Positions 36,366-48,589 of a stretch of DNA of 64,000 nt are shown in pieces. Below the pieces are notes generated by a model. The model made no database searches, was not told where the DNA came from, and saw only the letters and a list, made by a program, of their open reading frames with translations. Position 1 is the stretch's first letter; each line of letters opens with the position of its first letter. The stretch lies in NCBI GenBank assembly GCA_029931535.1, contig JAQPZY010001688.1, positions 9,089,001 to 9,153,000 of the forward strand. The letters run 5' to 3'. Position numbers and translations under genes: made by a program. The stretch comes from Margaritifera margaritifera (taxonomy: Eukaryota > Mollusca > Bivalvia > Unionida > Margaritiferidae).

Positions 36366-37985
36366 TGGAATGTCATTATTGCATAATTTTCACTGTAATC
36401 AGCAAAGTGCTACTTTTATCAGAGAGAACAAGTACTTTAAATCAAATTTCAGCAGCACTAATGGACTTGCTTGTAACCAGTCTGAAAATGCTCAATCTCT
36501 CCAGTTTCTCAAAATCAGATATTGCCAAATAGAAACATAGTGTGCATATACACTGTATGGGGCCATCAGAATGATTTTGTATTTGGATTGGCTCCTTTGG
36601 TCACAGCACAGGGAAATTTCTCAAATGAGTGTATGGAGCAGCCATTATATTCATTATCGTCCAACAGCCTGAATTCGTGAGAGTCCTTCAGTCGTGCACC
36701 ATGTTTCTTGTGACCTAACACGCTTGTTTCGAGATAATGACATCATCAGGTGTGTCATCAGCGTTCTTCAAGAGTGACAGGAAGTATTTTATAAGTAAAA
36801 TCAGACAAAATGAGATTCAAACAGGTAATTTCATGTAATTTAAAAAAATCATAATGAAAATCTATATTTTCAATAATGCCTTGTTTGTGTCAGACATTTT
36901 GGCCTTGAATTTTCTATTATATGCCAAAGATAGGTCTGTCTGTCTCTCTCAGTCTATTGAGTCATGTATTTATATAGTAAAGAGCAAGCAAGCAGTAATG
37001 TATGTGCACAAAATGCATATAGAATTAACGGGAAAATAAATTCATTTTTAAATTTTATTTTGTTTTATTTCAAAAACATGGAGATGCTCTAAACTAATAA
37101 TATCCATACCTTGGCATAACTGGCACATTCTGGTCATATGTCATGTGACCTTTTAGTCAGTGTCATGAACCATGGACGCACTTCCAGAAATAAGTAAACT
37201 TATGCACGCTTGGAAAAACAGTAATTCAGAACTAATGTACATGAATGCCAACAATTTTATAACGATGAATAAATGAAGTAGATTTAGTTGAACACTTTCT
37301 ATGGTTATTTGAATAGATTCACACAAAAATTCACGTTAAGGTCACGGAATATGGCTGTTCGAGGATAATATACTGCATGCATAATATCTAGGGTGGACAT
37401 GGTTGCCCCATATGCATCCCAGTGTTGTTTCCAGATTATTGCTAAAGTATATGTCAACAGTCATGTAGGCACCTTGGCTGATCTTAAATAAAGTATTAAT
37501 TGTTATTCTAAAATTTAATACTAAAGTAGTTTTACAAAAAAGTCTGTTAATTCCTGATTGTTGTGTAATCTGCACCTTAGCTGTCATCATAAAACTTCCG
37601 GATGAAAATTATTAAATATGGACTTTTATAATGGCAGACTGGAACTAAATTTGGTCAAGAAAAGCTATTGTCAGGTCTAATCATTAACAATGTACGGGAG
37701 AAGTTCAGTTTTTTTCCAAAATGTGGTGCTTTCATTGTGACAACATTCAGTCCGATTTTCAATGGATCACACCTTTTTGTTGGCCTCACCAAAAAATGTC
37801 GGTGTACTTTAACATTGATTTTGTCATATGTATTTATATGTATTTATTGGGGCATTTATATAATGACCTTCCAAGTAATACTGATTGACAAGGAGCAAAA
37901 TAAAGTTAATAATCTCTATTTAAAGGTATATGTAATCAGATTCTTAAAAGTGATACCTATTGTTAAACTACTGAACACCTAGATG
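36366..37985. other. Unassigned DNA
   Basis: About 1.6 kb with no recognisable domain or element. A 104-codon open frame at 37668-37982 begins at a non-ATG codon and shows no motif. Confidence 0.4.
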
Positions 37986-38028
37986 ACCTGTATGACTTAT
38001 ATTATTTTAGTCAGGACAGGGAGTTGGT

Positions 38029-38397
38029 TGCCTGTCAGGGTATTTTTAAGTGTGGTAAAGTCTTTCCAACAAGAGAGGGTATTTTTAAGTGTGGTAAAGT
38101 CTTTCCAACAAGAGAGGGTATTTTTAAGTGTGGTAAAGTCTTTTCAACAAGAGAGGGTATTTTTAAGTGTGGTAAAGTCTTTCCAACAAGAGAGGGTATT
38201 TTTAAGTGTGGTAACGTCTTTCCAACAAGAGAGGGTATTTTTAAGTGTGGTAAAGTCTTTCCAACAAGAGAGGGTATTTTTAAGTGTGGTAAAGTCTTTC
38301 CAACAAGAGAGGGTATTTTTAAGTGTGGTAAAGTCTTTCCAACAAGAGAGGGTATTTTTAAGTGTGGTAAAGTCTTTCCAACAAGAGAGGGTATTTC
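38029..38397 (+). repeat. 39-bp minisatellite with an open frame (9+ units)
   Basis: The unit is GTATTTTTAAGTGTGGTAAA plus GTCTTTCCAACAAGAGAGG. Because 39 is a multiple of 3, one + frame reads GIFKCGKVFPTRE over and over. The frame exits into GISLHFTMHLREC and a TGA at about 38434. The spacing C-x12-H-x3-H at the exit is that of half a C2H2 zinc finger, but the first cysteine pair is not correctly spaced. No ATG opens the frame. Most likely an expanded fragment of a dead zinc-finger exon, or coincidence. Confidence 0.9.
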
Positions 38398-38439
38398 TCT
38401 GCACTTTACAATGCATTTAAGAGAATGCAGGTGAAAAAC

Positions 38440-39389
38440 AGAGGTTAAAGATGCCAAATTGATGCCCAAAATGTAATTGTCAGATGTTACCATACGCCAT
38501 ATGTTGAACCTCTGGAGATTGAAGACAGGTCTGCCTCTAAGGATGGTAGGCTGCACCTGAGGGAAGACGGGACATCACTGAAGGATGACAGGGTATAGTG
38601 GCCTCCTACAACAAGCTTGGGACAACAGTGTGTTCCAGTTCGAGACTTTTGTGGACTAAAATTACTTTTCATCACAGTCCATAGTCTTAACAGAAATAAA
38701 TAATGTGCCTTTTTATACAGTGTAGCAGACAGCAGGTAAACATTGTGTTCTCTCTGACAAATTAAGTCCCCAGTTGTCATAATTTAGTTTTAATTTGTAA
38801 CCTTGTGCAATAAACTATCTGAGATTAATCGCTGTTTTGATTCTAAGATGGTCTAAAGCAGTCTTTCAACCCCAGATATCTGCAGGATGCACAGCACTAA
38901 ACAGCATCGAATTAAGATCATCTATAATTGACATATCACCAGAGCAGACATAACCATGTCCTGCTCATTAGCATAGCACATATAAAATCAAAATATTTTA
39001 TGTTGAAACTTACCCCGTATAAATTAGTGTTATGTTTTTTTAGTGCATTCTGACAATTTCATGAAGAAAGATTTGAAAATGATGAAGTTATGACTATTTG
39101 AATTTTTATGTGACATATAGTGGCAGTTGGATATGTGACGGTTATTAGGCCTGAAAGTCTGTCAAGCTGTCAGTGAACCTGTAAATCATGTAATGCTCAC
39201 ACCTTTGCCAGGAATAGTATTGGTCAACTCGTCATAGGTATCAGCACATGTTAGGGTTGTTAGGATTGTCGCCTCTTTTATCTCACAGTCAGTGTTTAGC
39301 CATATTACATGTAACTATTCATCTTAGGGAACTGTTTGTAACAAAGCACGGGTATGTGCATTTTGAAGATTTCCTGATGTGAATTTATG
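38440..39389. other. Unassigned DNA
   Basis: No gene or array recognised. Confidence 0.4.
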
Positions 39390-40345
39390 TTGATCTGACC
39401 TCCATTAGGGCCATCAAAAACCTTGTTATCACTACTCCTTCTGGATAAATGGTCATTCTTGTTATTGTTACTCCTGAATGAATGGTCATATCATCATGTG
39501 GTTTTCACCAAAAGACTTATTATGATGTCTTGTTGGTCCTAAATGAAATGGTTCTGATCTTACATCCAGTATGGCCACCATGGAAATCTTGTTATCACTC
39601 AAGAATATCAGAGATGATTTCAACATTCAGCAGTTACAAGGAAGAAATGATCTTACATGTATCTAGGATTCTTGTAAATTCTTTTTGGCAGTTGAGTGTC
39701 ATTCCATTTGAGGGACTCTTTTTATGTTTTTAGCTCTTCTGGTCATAGACCAGAAGAACTTGTGGGATGGTCAGTTGTCCATCATCCTTCTGTCCATTAG
39801 CACAAGTTTGTTATCACTATTCCTCCTAAATTACTTGGAGGATTGGAATGAAACTTTACACACACATTCATTCCATTTGTCCTAGATGAAAATGGTATTG
39901 CTCGGACATCCAATATGGCTGCCATAGTGGCCATCTTGAAAATCTTCATATTGCAACTCCTCATGAACAGAAAGATATATTGATGTGGGGTTTTCAGTAA
40001 AAGACTTTTTATGATGTATAGTTGGTCCTAAATGAAAATGGTGCCACTCTGACATCCAGTATGGCTGCCATTTTGAAAATCTTGTTATCACTACTCTGCC
40101 GGAATAGATGGTGATATTAACATGCAGTTTTCACTAGAAGACTTTTTATGATGTCTAGTTGGTCCTAAATGAAAATGGAGCCACTCTGACATCCAGTATG
40201 GCTGCCATGGCAGCCATCTTGAAAATCTTGTTATTGTTACTCCTCCTGAATGGATGGGCATATCAACATTGGGTTTTTACTAATAGACTCCTTATCATGT
40301 CTACTTGGCCCTAAATGAAAATGGTGCTGATCTGAAATGAAAATG
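39390..40345. repeat. Family A: tail of one element, then a second element
   Basis: 39390-39730 holds modules and a tail (CTCAAGAATATCAGAGATGA). It is followed at once by a leader hairpin at 39733-39759 and new modules to about 40345. 'GTTGGTCCTAAATG' or a variant at 40021, 40158 and 40304 gives spacings of 137 and 146 bp. Confidence 0.88.
39733..39759. repeat. Family A leader hairpin
   Basis: GCTCTTCTGGTC, loop ATA, then GACCAGAAGAAC: 11 of 12 pairs. The same leader is at 43657 and 63943. Confidence 0.85.
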
Positions 40346-40416
40346 TCCGTCTGTAGTTTTGTTTGCACAAGTTTGTTATGGCTATGCCTCCTAAACTACT
40401 TTCAGGATTGCCTTGA

Positions 40417-40420
<4 letters not shown>

Positions 40421-40503
<83 letters not shown>
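40421..40503. repeat. (TA)n microsatellite
   Basis: About 83 bp of uninterrupted AT dinucleotides inside Family A-type leader text (GTTTGTTATGGCTATGCCTC). Confidence 0.98.
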
Positions 40504-40509
<6 letters not shown>

Positions 40510-40629
40510 TATACATACATACACATGCACATATAGATTAAGATCCCTTATCATAACTATCAAGTCACTTAGAACATAATTTTCCATGGCACTGTGAACT
40601 GTGACTTGCATTTGTGTTTGAAAGAAGTC

Positions 40630-40990
40630 TCATCATGATTAGTGGCATTGTCTTCTGCACTTTGATGAAGTATATCTGGGTCTACTGATCTTGAGAGAAG
40701 GGGGTGTTAGAGGTCTTATATATGTAGGCACTATGTGACTTGTGCCTACCTGTGCAGGTGAAGCTATAAAGAAGTGAGGTCATGCTTGGCTAGCACTACA
40801 TGTACTTGGATTTTCATTATATTGATTAGTGGTATTGTCTTCTACAATTTGATGAAGTGTATCTGGGTCTACAAGGGCTAGGAGAGTGAGGGATATGTTA
40901 AATAATTAGGCCCTGTGTAGCTTGTGTCTTCTTGAGCAAGTGAATTTGTACTTAATTATGGCCTTGGCAGGCACTGATAGGAGTGGAGGT
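40630..40990. repeat. 198-bp tandem duplication
   Basis: GATTAGTGGCATTGTCTTCT at about 40637 and a near-identical copy at about 40835, with following text shared. Two units. Confidence 0.8.
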
Positions 40991-41639
40991 TATGGGCTGA
41001 GCTGAGGATGGATGTGGTGACACAATGGTGGTGTTAAATCTATTGATTATGTTTCAACACAGTTCAAGAAATCCCATTATAAGTTCAAGCCAAGTGTCCA
41101 CTGCCCTGAAATAAAAAGGTATTTGTTGATGGGAATACAGTACATGTAACTTTATTTTCATATGAAGTAGTGATTTTGGACACATACCCATGTTGCCATG
41201 AGTATTTGTAGAGTTGGAAATTAGTCCTAGGTTCATTCATCTGCTTCAGTGATGAGTTGTTCCTGATATGAATAAGGATACTGTCTTGATTTTCTTTGAT
41301 GTGGATAACATTTGGGATTATCTTTCTGTATGAATTTACTTCAACATCGTAATATCCTCTTGGGTGAATCCAGAGAACTCAAATAGACTGGATCCATTAA
41401 ATCTTTTCTACAGTATTGACATTGTTAGATTTACCACTAATTTATTTGTATGGAGAACTCTGGTAGGTATTTTTTTAAAAAATAATACAATTTTTAACAG
41501 AATCAGTCACAATGAGGATTTACCAAAAGCATTTAGGTACTTAGATGAACAATATCCATGATGAATAAATCCTAGCTGAATGAATAATCATATGATATTC
41601 ACTGATTTTGCCAAAGTGCTTCTAAGCAATTGTTTACCT

Positions 41640-41830
41640 GGCCACCATGTTGCAGCATAATTGAAATGATTGGAAACCACATGTTTTCATCGTTGAAAAT
41701 GGTAGACATGTTTAAAAGGAAGAAATGGTCTTATCTTGATATCCTGGAAATTCTTTTCGCCCAGTAGAGCATCAGTCTTTTCTAGGGACTCGATTTTTTT
41801 CCTGCTGTAAATGTCATAAAAGACTTGACA
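41640..41830. repeat. Family A tail module, solitary
   Basis: GGAAGAAATGGTCTTATCTT and GGAAATTCTTTTCGCCCAGT with TAGAGCATCAG match the tails at 34065, 39590, 36180 and 51430, with no array of modules attached. Confidence 0.7.
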
Positions 41831-41984
41831 TAATCACTCATATTGTTGTCCATCATCTACTTATTTGCTGTATATCTATTCCCAGTGAATTTTTGTTTGG
41901 AATAATAACAAAGCTGCATCACCAGCTTTTGTCAATCAGTTATCATCAGACATTGAATTTTTTTATATAGGCTGAATGGACAAA

Positions 41985-42085
41985 GTTTAAGCTCTTTGTC
42001 TTGTGACAATTGATGCATGCAAGGCAGAGACTATTTTTTGTCTTGTGACAATTGATGCTTGCAAGGCAGAGACTATTTTTGTTGA
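41985..42085. repeat. 47-bp tandem duplication
   Basis: TTGTCTTGTGACAATTGATG and GCAAGGCAGAGACTATTTTT occur twice in tandem. Confidence 0.85.
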
Positions 42086-42214
42086 GCCCGTGTTAATGGG
42101 GAAGTGACACATAATGGTCATTTTTAAGCCATCTGTGGCAGTGGTGTCATCGTCAACAGTTAAGGTTTTGGTTAAAGTTTTTAATTTGCAACCTCTTGAC
42201 AGATTCTCATCGCA

Positions 42215-42420
42215 GATAGCTACGTTGGTAGAACATCAGACTTGTAATCCAAGGATTGTGGTTTTGATACCTGCCCAAAGCAAGACTGGGTTAGCTGCCT
42301 CGGTTTGTCCTTGGGGGGGAAGAGCACTTACATGTAACTCCCATGTACTTGGCATGATATAGGCTGTAATGTGTTTAAAGTACTGTTAAAAACTAACCCC
42401 CCAAGAAAACATAATTGGCA
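42215..42420 (+). mobile_element. tRNA-derived SINE, type I
   Basis: Head GCTACGTTGGTAGAACATCA, GACTTGTAATCC and the B-box-like GTTTTGATACC. The tail contains CTTGGCATGATATAGGCTGT and GTTTAAAGTACTGTTAAAAAC. Same family as 12245 and 57540. Confidence 0.85.
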
Positions 42421-43000
42421 TGACCCATTATGAAGCTAAGACAGTTCATTCTGTGACACAGTTGATGTATTGTTTGACCTTGGGGTCAAGATCACATTCA
42501 TAGAAAATTTCCTTTAGATTTATATTTTTTCATTTGCTTATATTACCTAAACCCCCTGTTAGATTTTTTTTACACTTGGGATTCATTTACTTATATTTTC
42601 CAAATCCCTTGGGATGAATCATTTTGAAGCTAAAGCAAATCATTCTGTGTCATGCTCACTTGCCTTTTTCACCTTGGGGTCAAGGTCACTTTCATAGAAA
42701 ATTTGCCTTAAACTTTGGTTAAAGTTTGTTTCGTATGCTTGTATTTCTTAAGGCTTTTGCTGGATTTTGTTCATACTTGAGATAAATCCTTATGAAACTA
42801 AGCCAATTCTATCTGCAACCATGCTTGCTTTCGACTTTGGTCTTGGGGTCAAGGTTATAGCCATAGAAAATTTTTGTTTAGGTTTTGGTGTATGTTTTTA
42901 CATAATTGCTGTAGTCATTGGCTTGACATAAAGGCTTCTGGCCTTCTTTGCTTTCTTGCAAGAATAGCTATCAGCCATGCATATGAATTTATAATTTAAA
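42420..43000. repeat. Family E modules
   Basis: Three degenerate modules with CATTATGAAGCTAAGACAG-like, TTGACCTTGGGGTCAAG and CATAGAAAATTTCC anchors, spaced about 175-185 bp. Also at 45900-46420. Confidence 0.7.
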
Positions 43001-43654
43001 GTATTTTCTGTACTCTATACATAGAATACATTTTAAGTGTAATGTGAGGATCCTTATTAACAGTGTATAACTTTATTTGTGCTTAGAGGACATGGGGAGA
43101 AAAAAAACACAAGTTTTATTGAAGTTGCCACTGAATGTAGTTTGCAGACACATTAGATGATAAATTTATTTGTTTACACATACTTTGATGATAAATGTTT
43201 CACAGTTGTTGCAGATAAATTACAAGCCATGCCTGTTGTGTAGAAATCTCCTAGAATGCTAATGAAGACATATAGTTGAGTCAAGGACATTCAGTCCTGT
43301 AAACTTGTTGAATGAATAATGAATACATTTATTTCTAAGGTATTCATTGAAAAGATATTAAGGATGTGCCCCATAGTGTATCTAATACATGTACATTGAT
43401 GTAATACATGTACCTTGACCCAAAATCTCTAAGGCAGATGACAGAGGATTCAGCCTGATGGCCGATCAAGATTGTCAGAATCCTCCCAATGTAGGTGGGC
43501 AGGATAGAGAAATCCTGCATGGGTGTTTCACAATGGAAATCAAGGTACCATACATGTGATTCTACTGGCGGTAAGACAAAATACCATTTTAAAGGCTGAC
43601 TACTGAACATATTGTTTAATAGTTGAAATCTACTGCTTTTTAAAGTAAAATATA

Positions 43655-45030
43655 TTTAGCTCTGCTGGTCATAGAGCAGGAGAGCTAATGGGATCATCTT
43701 TTGTCCATTGTCCGTCTGTCCATTAGCACAAGTTTGTTATCGCTACTTCTCCTAAACTAATTAAATTTGTCATGAAACTCTAAACACACTTTCATCCCAT
43801 GGTCTAGTTGGTCATAATGAAATTGGTGCTACTTGGACATCCAACATGACCACCACAGTTGCCATCTTGAAAATCTTGTTAATGCTACTTCTCCTGAATG
43901 GATGGTAATATCAAACTGGGGTTTTCACTAAAAGACTTCTTATGATGTCTAGTTGGTCCTTAATGAAAATGGTGCCAATCTGACATAAATTATGGCCACC
44001 ATGGCATCCATCTTGAAAATCCTGTTTTATCTCTACCCCTCGTGACTGGATGAACATATCAGCAAGGGGTTTTTGCAAAAAAACTTCTTATGATGTCTAG
44101 TTGGTCCTAAATGAAAATCATGCTGATCGGACGTCCAGCATCACCTCCAGAACGGCCACTTTGAAAATCTTTTTATTCTTACTCCTCCTGCATGGATGGT
44201 CGTATCAACATGGTTTTTGACTATAATATTTCTTATGATGTCAGGTTGGTCCTAAATGAAAATGGTGTAGATATTGCCATGAAACTTTACACACACATTC
44301 ATCCCATGGTCTAGTTGGTCCTAAATGAAAATGGGGCTGCTTGGATATTCAAGATGGCCACCACTGTGGCAATCTTGAAAATCTTATTGCTACTCCTCTT
44401 GAATGGATGGTCATATCAACATGCAGTTTTCACTCAATGACTGCTTATGATGTTTAGTTAGTCCTACATGTAAATGAAAATGGTGCCAATATGATATCCA
44501 GTATGGTCACCATGGCAGCTATCTTGAAATACTTATCTCTACCATTCCTGAACTTATGGTCATATAAACATGGACTTCACTAAAAGACTTCTTATAATGA
44601 TTTGTTGATCCTAAATTAAAATGGTGCTGATCTGATGTCCAATATATGGCCATCTTGAAAAGCTTGTTTTTGATACTCCTTTTAAACGAAAGTCATTTTG
44701 GCATGGGTTTTTCATAAGATGAGTTCTTATGGTGTCTAGTTGGTCCTAAATTAAAATGACTAGCCCTCAGTATGGCCACCATGGTGGCTATCTTGAAAAT
44801 ATTGTTATCTCTACTCCTCCCAGATTGATGGCTATATCAACATGGGGTTTAAACCATATGACTTCTTGTGATACCTAGTTGGTCGTAAATGAAAATGGTG
44901 CCAGTTCCACTTCCAGCATGGCTGCCATGATGACTGTCTTACAAATCTTGTTGTCACTACTCCCCCTGATTGGATGATCATTATGACATGGGGTTTTCAC
45001 CAAAATACTTATAATAATTTCTGCTTAAAA
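43655..45030. repeat. Family A element: leader plus about 8 modules
   Basis: The leader stem is at 43657-43687 (TAGCTCTGCTGGTC, ATA, GAGCAGGAGAGCTA), then TTTTGTCCATTGTCCGTCTG and CATTAGCACAAGTTTGTTAT, followed by modules to about 45030. It is the longest Family A array in the window. A second leader-like start may lie near 44270 (GATATTGCCATGAAACTTTA). Confidence 0.88.
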
Positions 45031-45728
45031 ACCCATAGGCTAAAAAATATTGCAAGTGCAGTTGAGTAGCAAATATCCTGAGTTTGCATTGTGTGTTTCA
45101 TGCCAAGTGGATTTTAAGATAGTATATAGGGGAAGAAATGATATCGACCAGAAAACTATTGATAGTCTGTAAAGTGCAAAACTTAATAATCGGAATAAAT
45201 GTCATCAGTTGACACCAGGCAGTAAACTTGTGAAGGAATCTAAAAATGCTTGTGGATTTTATAAAAAAAATCTTTGCAGTAAACTATGAGATATACAACT
45301 TCTTTTTTCATTTAATTGACTACCCTGACTAATATTAATTATTATTGTAACATGAGGAAATCGAGAATAATAGAATCTTCCCAATATCTGTGGGCATGAA
45401 TGAGAAACCCTGCATACTATGGGTGATCCACACTGGAAAATGAGGTCATTTACATGAGGGAATTAAGAATAACTGAATATTCCCAATTTATGTGGGCAGT
45501 ATAGAAAAATCATGCATGAGTGTTCCACACTGGAAAATGAGGTCATATGCATGAAAAAGAAAATCATTTCAGAACAATAGAATATTTCTATGTATGAGGA
45601 AAGGATAGGGAAATCTAATGTACATTAATAACTGTGGTGATGAAATTGTGTCTGAATCGAGGTTTGCGGAGCTTTGTCCGCTTTAAAAGGATAAATGAGT
45701 ACTTGATATACATTTCTTTTATTTTCAG
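45031..45728. other. Mostly unassigned; 2-3 copies of a ~110-bp unit
   Basis: 45355-45600 has a degenerate repeat (CCACACTGGAAAATGAGGTC at two sites, ATCTTCCCAATATCTGTGGG), also seen once at 43440-43560. No gene until the exon at 45729. Confidence 0.6.
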
Positions 45729-45803
45729 GAGATGAAAGTGGTCTCTGTCCCCACCAGTCAATATGGCAATTTCTACAAAGGAGATTCATACATTGTATTG
45801 TCG
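45729..45803 (+). CDS. Villin/gelsolin-family protein, second coding exon
   Basis: Acceptor CATTTCTTTTATTTTCAG (AG at 45727-45728) and donor TCG|GTAAGT (GT at 45804). It holds 25 codons in phase 0-0. The peptide starts EMKVV and continues SVPTSQYGNFYKGDSYIVLS. This is the gelsolin-like domain 1 block with the pattern VPVP...G.F..GD.YI.L, where the GD residues lead into the central strand. It joins in frame to WRIE of the previous exon, exactly as in the family. Splice signals and motif together make this the best-supported exon. Confidence 0.95.
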
Positions 45804-45899
45804 GTAAGTTGTATGCAGTCCTTTCATTCAACTTGACATAGAAATTTAATTATTATGTTGATTTAGTAATTATTTTTAAGTAGTAGTATTTTGGTCAAA

Positions 45900-46420
45900 C
45901 CCACATTAGCTGGAGGCGAGAAATAGCAGTCACTTTTATGTCAGTGTCATCGTTTGCCACAGTTTGTTATGATTTTCGTTAAATTATGTTTAATATATTT
46001 CCTAAACCTCTGATAGAGTCTCATTATACTTGGCATGAATCATTATGAAATTCAAAAAACGTTTGATATTTGCTTATTTTTTGCCTAAATCCATTTATTA
46101 ATTTTCTTTGTATTTGGAATGAATCATTATGAAGCTAAGACAATTCATTTAGAGATGTGTTGTTTTCCCTTTGATTTTGCGGTAAAGTTCACATTCAAAG
46201 AAAATATGTTTAAAATTTGTACACTTATTATTTTTTTCCTAAATATCCTAACAGATTTTCTGTATACTTGTAATGAATCATTATGAAGCTAAGACAGTTT
46301 ATTCTTCGACATACTTGTTCATCCATTTCATCTAGTGGTCAACAACATATGCTTTACAGCAAAATTCTTTGATTGTGGGGTTGATGTGCTGTCTCTAGCC
46401 TTGTTTAGAAAAATAAATTT
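45900..46420. repeat. Family E modules
   Basis: AATGAATCATTATGAAGCTA recurs at 46118 and 46271 (153 bp apart), with ATATTTCCTAAACCTCTGAT-like text. Related to 42420-43000. Confidence 0.7.
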
Positions 46421-46639
46421 GTGTCTAACAGCCATTATTTTGATAGTTATTGGTCAGCTGTCTACATAAAGAAAAAATGAAAACAGCTTATTGTGTGGGA
46501 AAAAGTATCATTTTTATGACAGTATAATTACCGAAAACCATAAAATGTTGATATTTTTAAGCAAAAAGCCTAATTTGTATCCCTGTCTGACTCTCTTCAT
46601 TAACTTGAATCAGAATTTTATGCTTGCATGGATGCTGAC

Positions 46640-47135
46640 TTTGTAATAAATATGAAAATGGTTACAGTCTACTCTTTTTGCATGTTCACTAACTTTACAA
46701 TAAATGTGCATATGGTTACAGTCTAACTTTACAATAAATGTGCATATGGTTACAGTCTAACTTTACAATAAATGTGCATATGGTTACAGTCTAACTTTAC
46801 AATAAATGTGCATATGGTTACAGTCTAACTTTGCAATAAATGTGCATATGGTTACAGTCTAACTTTACAATAAATGTGCATATGGTTACAGTCTAACTTT
46901 ACAATAAATGTGCATATGGTTACAGTCTAACTTTACAATAAATGTGCATATGGTTACAGTCTAACTTTACAATAAATGTGCATATGGTTACAGTCTAACT
47001 TTACAATAAATGTGCATATGGTTACAGTCTAACTTTACAATAAATGTGTATATGGTTACAGTCTAACTTTACAATAAATGTGTATATGGTTACAGTCTAA
47101 CTTTGCAATAAATATGAATATGGTTACAGTCTATG
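46640..47135. repeat. 34-bp minisatellite, about 13 units
   Basis: The unit AACTTTACAATAAATGTGCA plus TATGGTTACAGTCT is tandem, with the outermost units diverged. Confidence 0.96.
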
Positions 47136-47261
47136 CTAATTTATGTTACAACAAAACTTGTTCATGTTTTGTGTTTTGTGACAAAGAGAATTTTTTAGTG
47201 TTCAGTTTATTTATTTCACTGATGATAAGACCATTTTCCAAGATAAACCCATTAAACTCCC

Positions 47262-47400
47262 ACATTACCTGATGCAGTGGTGTCCCTATGTTCCACCTTA
47301 CCTGATAAAGTGGTGTTCTATGTTACACATTACCTGATAAAGTGGTGTCCCTATGTCCCACATTACCTGATGAAGTAGTATCCCTATGTCTCTGTCAAAA
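47262..47400. repeat. Short ~33-bp tandem repeat, 4 units
   Basis: Unit around CACATTACCTGATGCAGTGG and TGTCCCTATGTTC, with indels. Confidence 0.85.
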
Positions 47401-47739
47401 CGTTGTTCAACAGTCTTCTTAAATAAGTTCACCCCTTTTTATAAAAATATTATTAGACTGGCACAGTGGTCTTATTATCAGAGAATCATGGGTAATAATC
47501 CACAGAAATTTAAGAAATAATATGTATACTTTTCAACCCAAATGTATTAGCTTGCAGAAGAAGGACAGAAGCGTGGGGCAGATGTAAAGGTAGACAACTC
47601 TGATGATAGAGACATTTTTATTTTTCTTAGTTTGCATAGTGAATCAGGCTTGTACTTTTTTATAGTTTGCATCCATTTTACATTTTTCTTGAGCTTTTTT
47701 TATATTGATTTTTACTTAAATACTTCTTGTGTTTTGTAA
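47401..47739. other. Unassigned DNA
   Basis: Nothing recognised. Confidence 0.4.
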
Positions 47740-48585
47740 TTGATCATGAATGAAAATGGTGGCCATCTGGAAAATCTTGTAATCATTACTTCTCCTTTGT
47801 GGACAGTCGTATCAGCATGGGGTTTTCACTGAAAGACTTACCGGTATTATGATGGTGATGATTAGACCTCAAATGTAGCCAACATTGTTATGGCTACTTC
47901 TCCAGAATGGATAGTCGTAGTGAACTAGGGTTTTCACTAAAAGACTTATTATGATATTTAGTCCTGAGTAAAAATCTTCTGATCAGACCTCAATATGTCT
48001 GTAAGGGTAGCCATCTTGAAAATCTTGTTTTTGCTACTTCTTCTTAACAGATGGTTATATGACATGGGTTTTTCACCGAAAGACTTCTTATGGTCTCTAC
48101 TTGGTCCTAAATAAAAATGGTGCTAATGAGACCTCAAATTTGATGGCCATGGATAGTCATAGTGACACTGGGTTTTTGTCAAAAGACTTCATATGATATG
48201 TAGTTGATTCTAAATGAAAATGGTGCCAATCAGACCTCCAATATGGTAGTTGTTGTAGCCATCTTGAAACTTTTGTTATAGCTACTTCTTCTGAACAGAT
48301 GGTCATATAGACACGGAGTTTTCACTAAAAGGCTTCATATGATATGTAGTTGGTACTAAATAAAAATGGTGCTAACCAGACGTCCAATCTGATAGCCATG
48401 GTGGCCATCTTGAAAATCTTATCACCACTCCTAATTAAGGTTAGTCTTATTGACTTGATATTTTGACTAAAATCCTTCTCACTGTATGTAGCTGGTCCTA
48501 AATGAAAATGTTGCCAGTGTGACCTCCAAAAATTGTAACAGTCTTGTGACATCTACTTCTCCTGAATAGATGGCAATAATGACAT
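47740..48585. repeat. Family A array, about 6 modules
   Basis: Modules with GTTTTCACTGAAAGACTTA, TGGTCCTAAATAAAAATGGT and GCCATCTTGAAAATCTT. They run directly into the Family D leader at about 48590. Confidence 0.85.
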
Positions 48586-48589
48586 TTTT

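Larger units (their letters stand above)
30891..45728 (+). other. Villin-like gene intron 1 (14,838 bp)
   Basis: GT...AG intron, phase 0. It is almost entirely repeats: a nested LINE/hAT, minisatellites and Family A arrays. Confidence 0.88.

Noticed and set aside
37668..37982. A 104-codon membrane-like open frame
   Set aside because: It begins at ATT rather than ATG, its hydrophobicity is what AT-rich DNA gives by chance, and no family is recognised.
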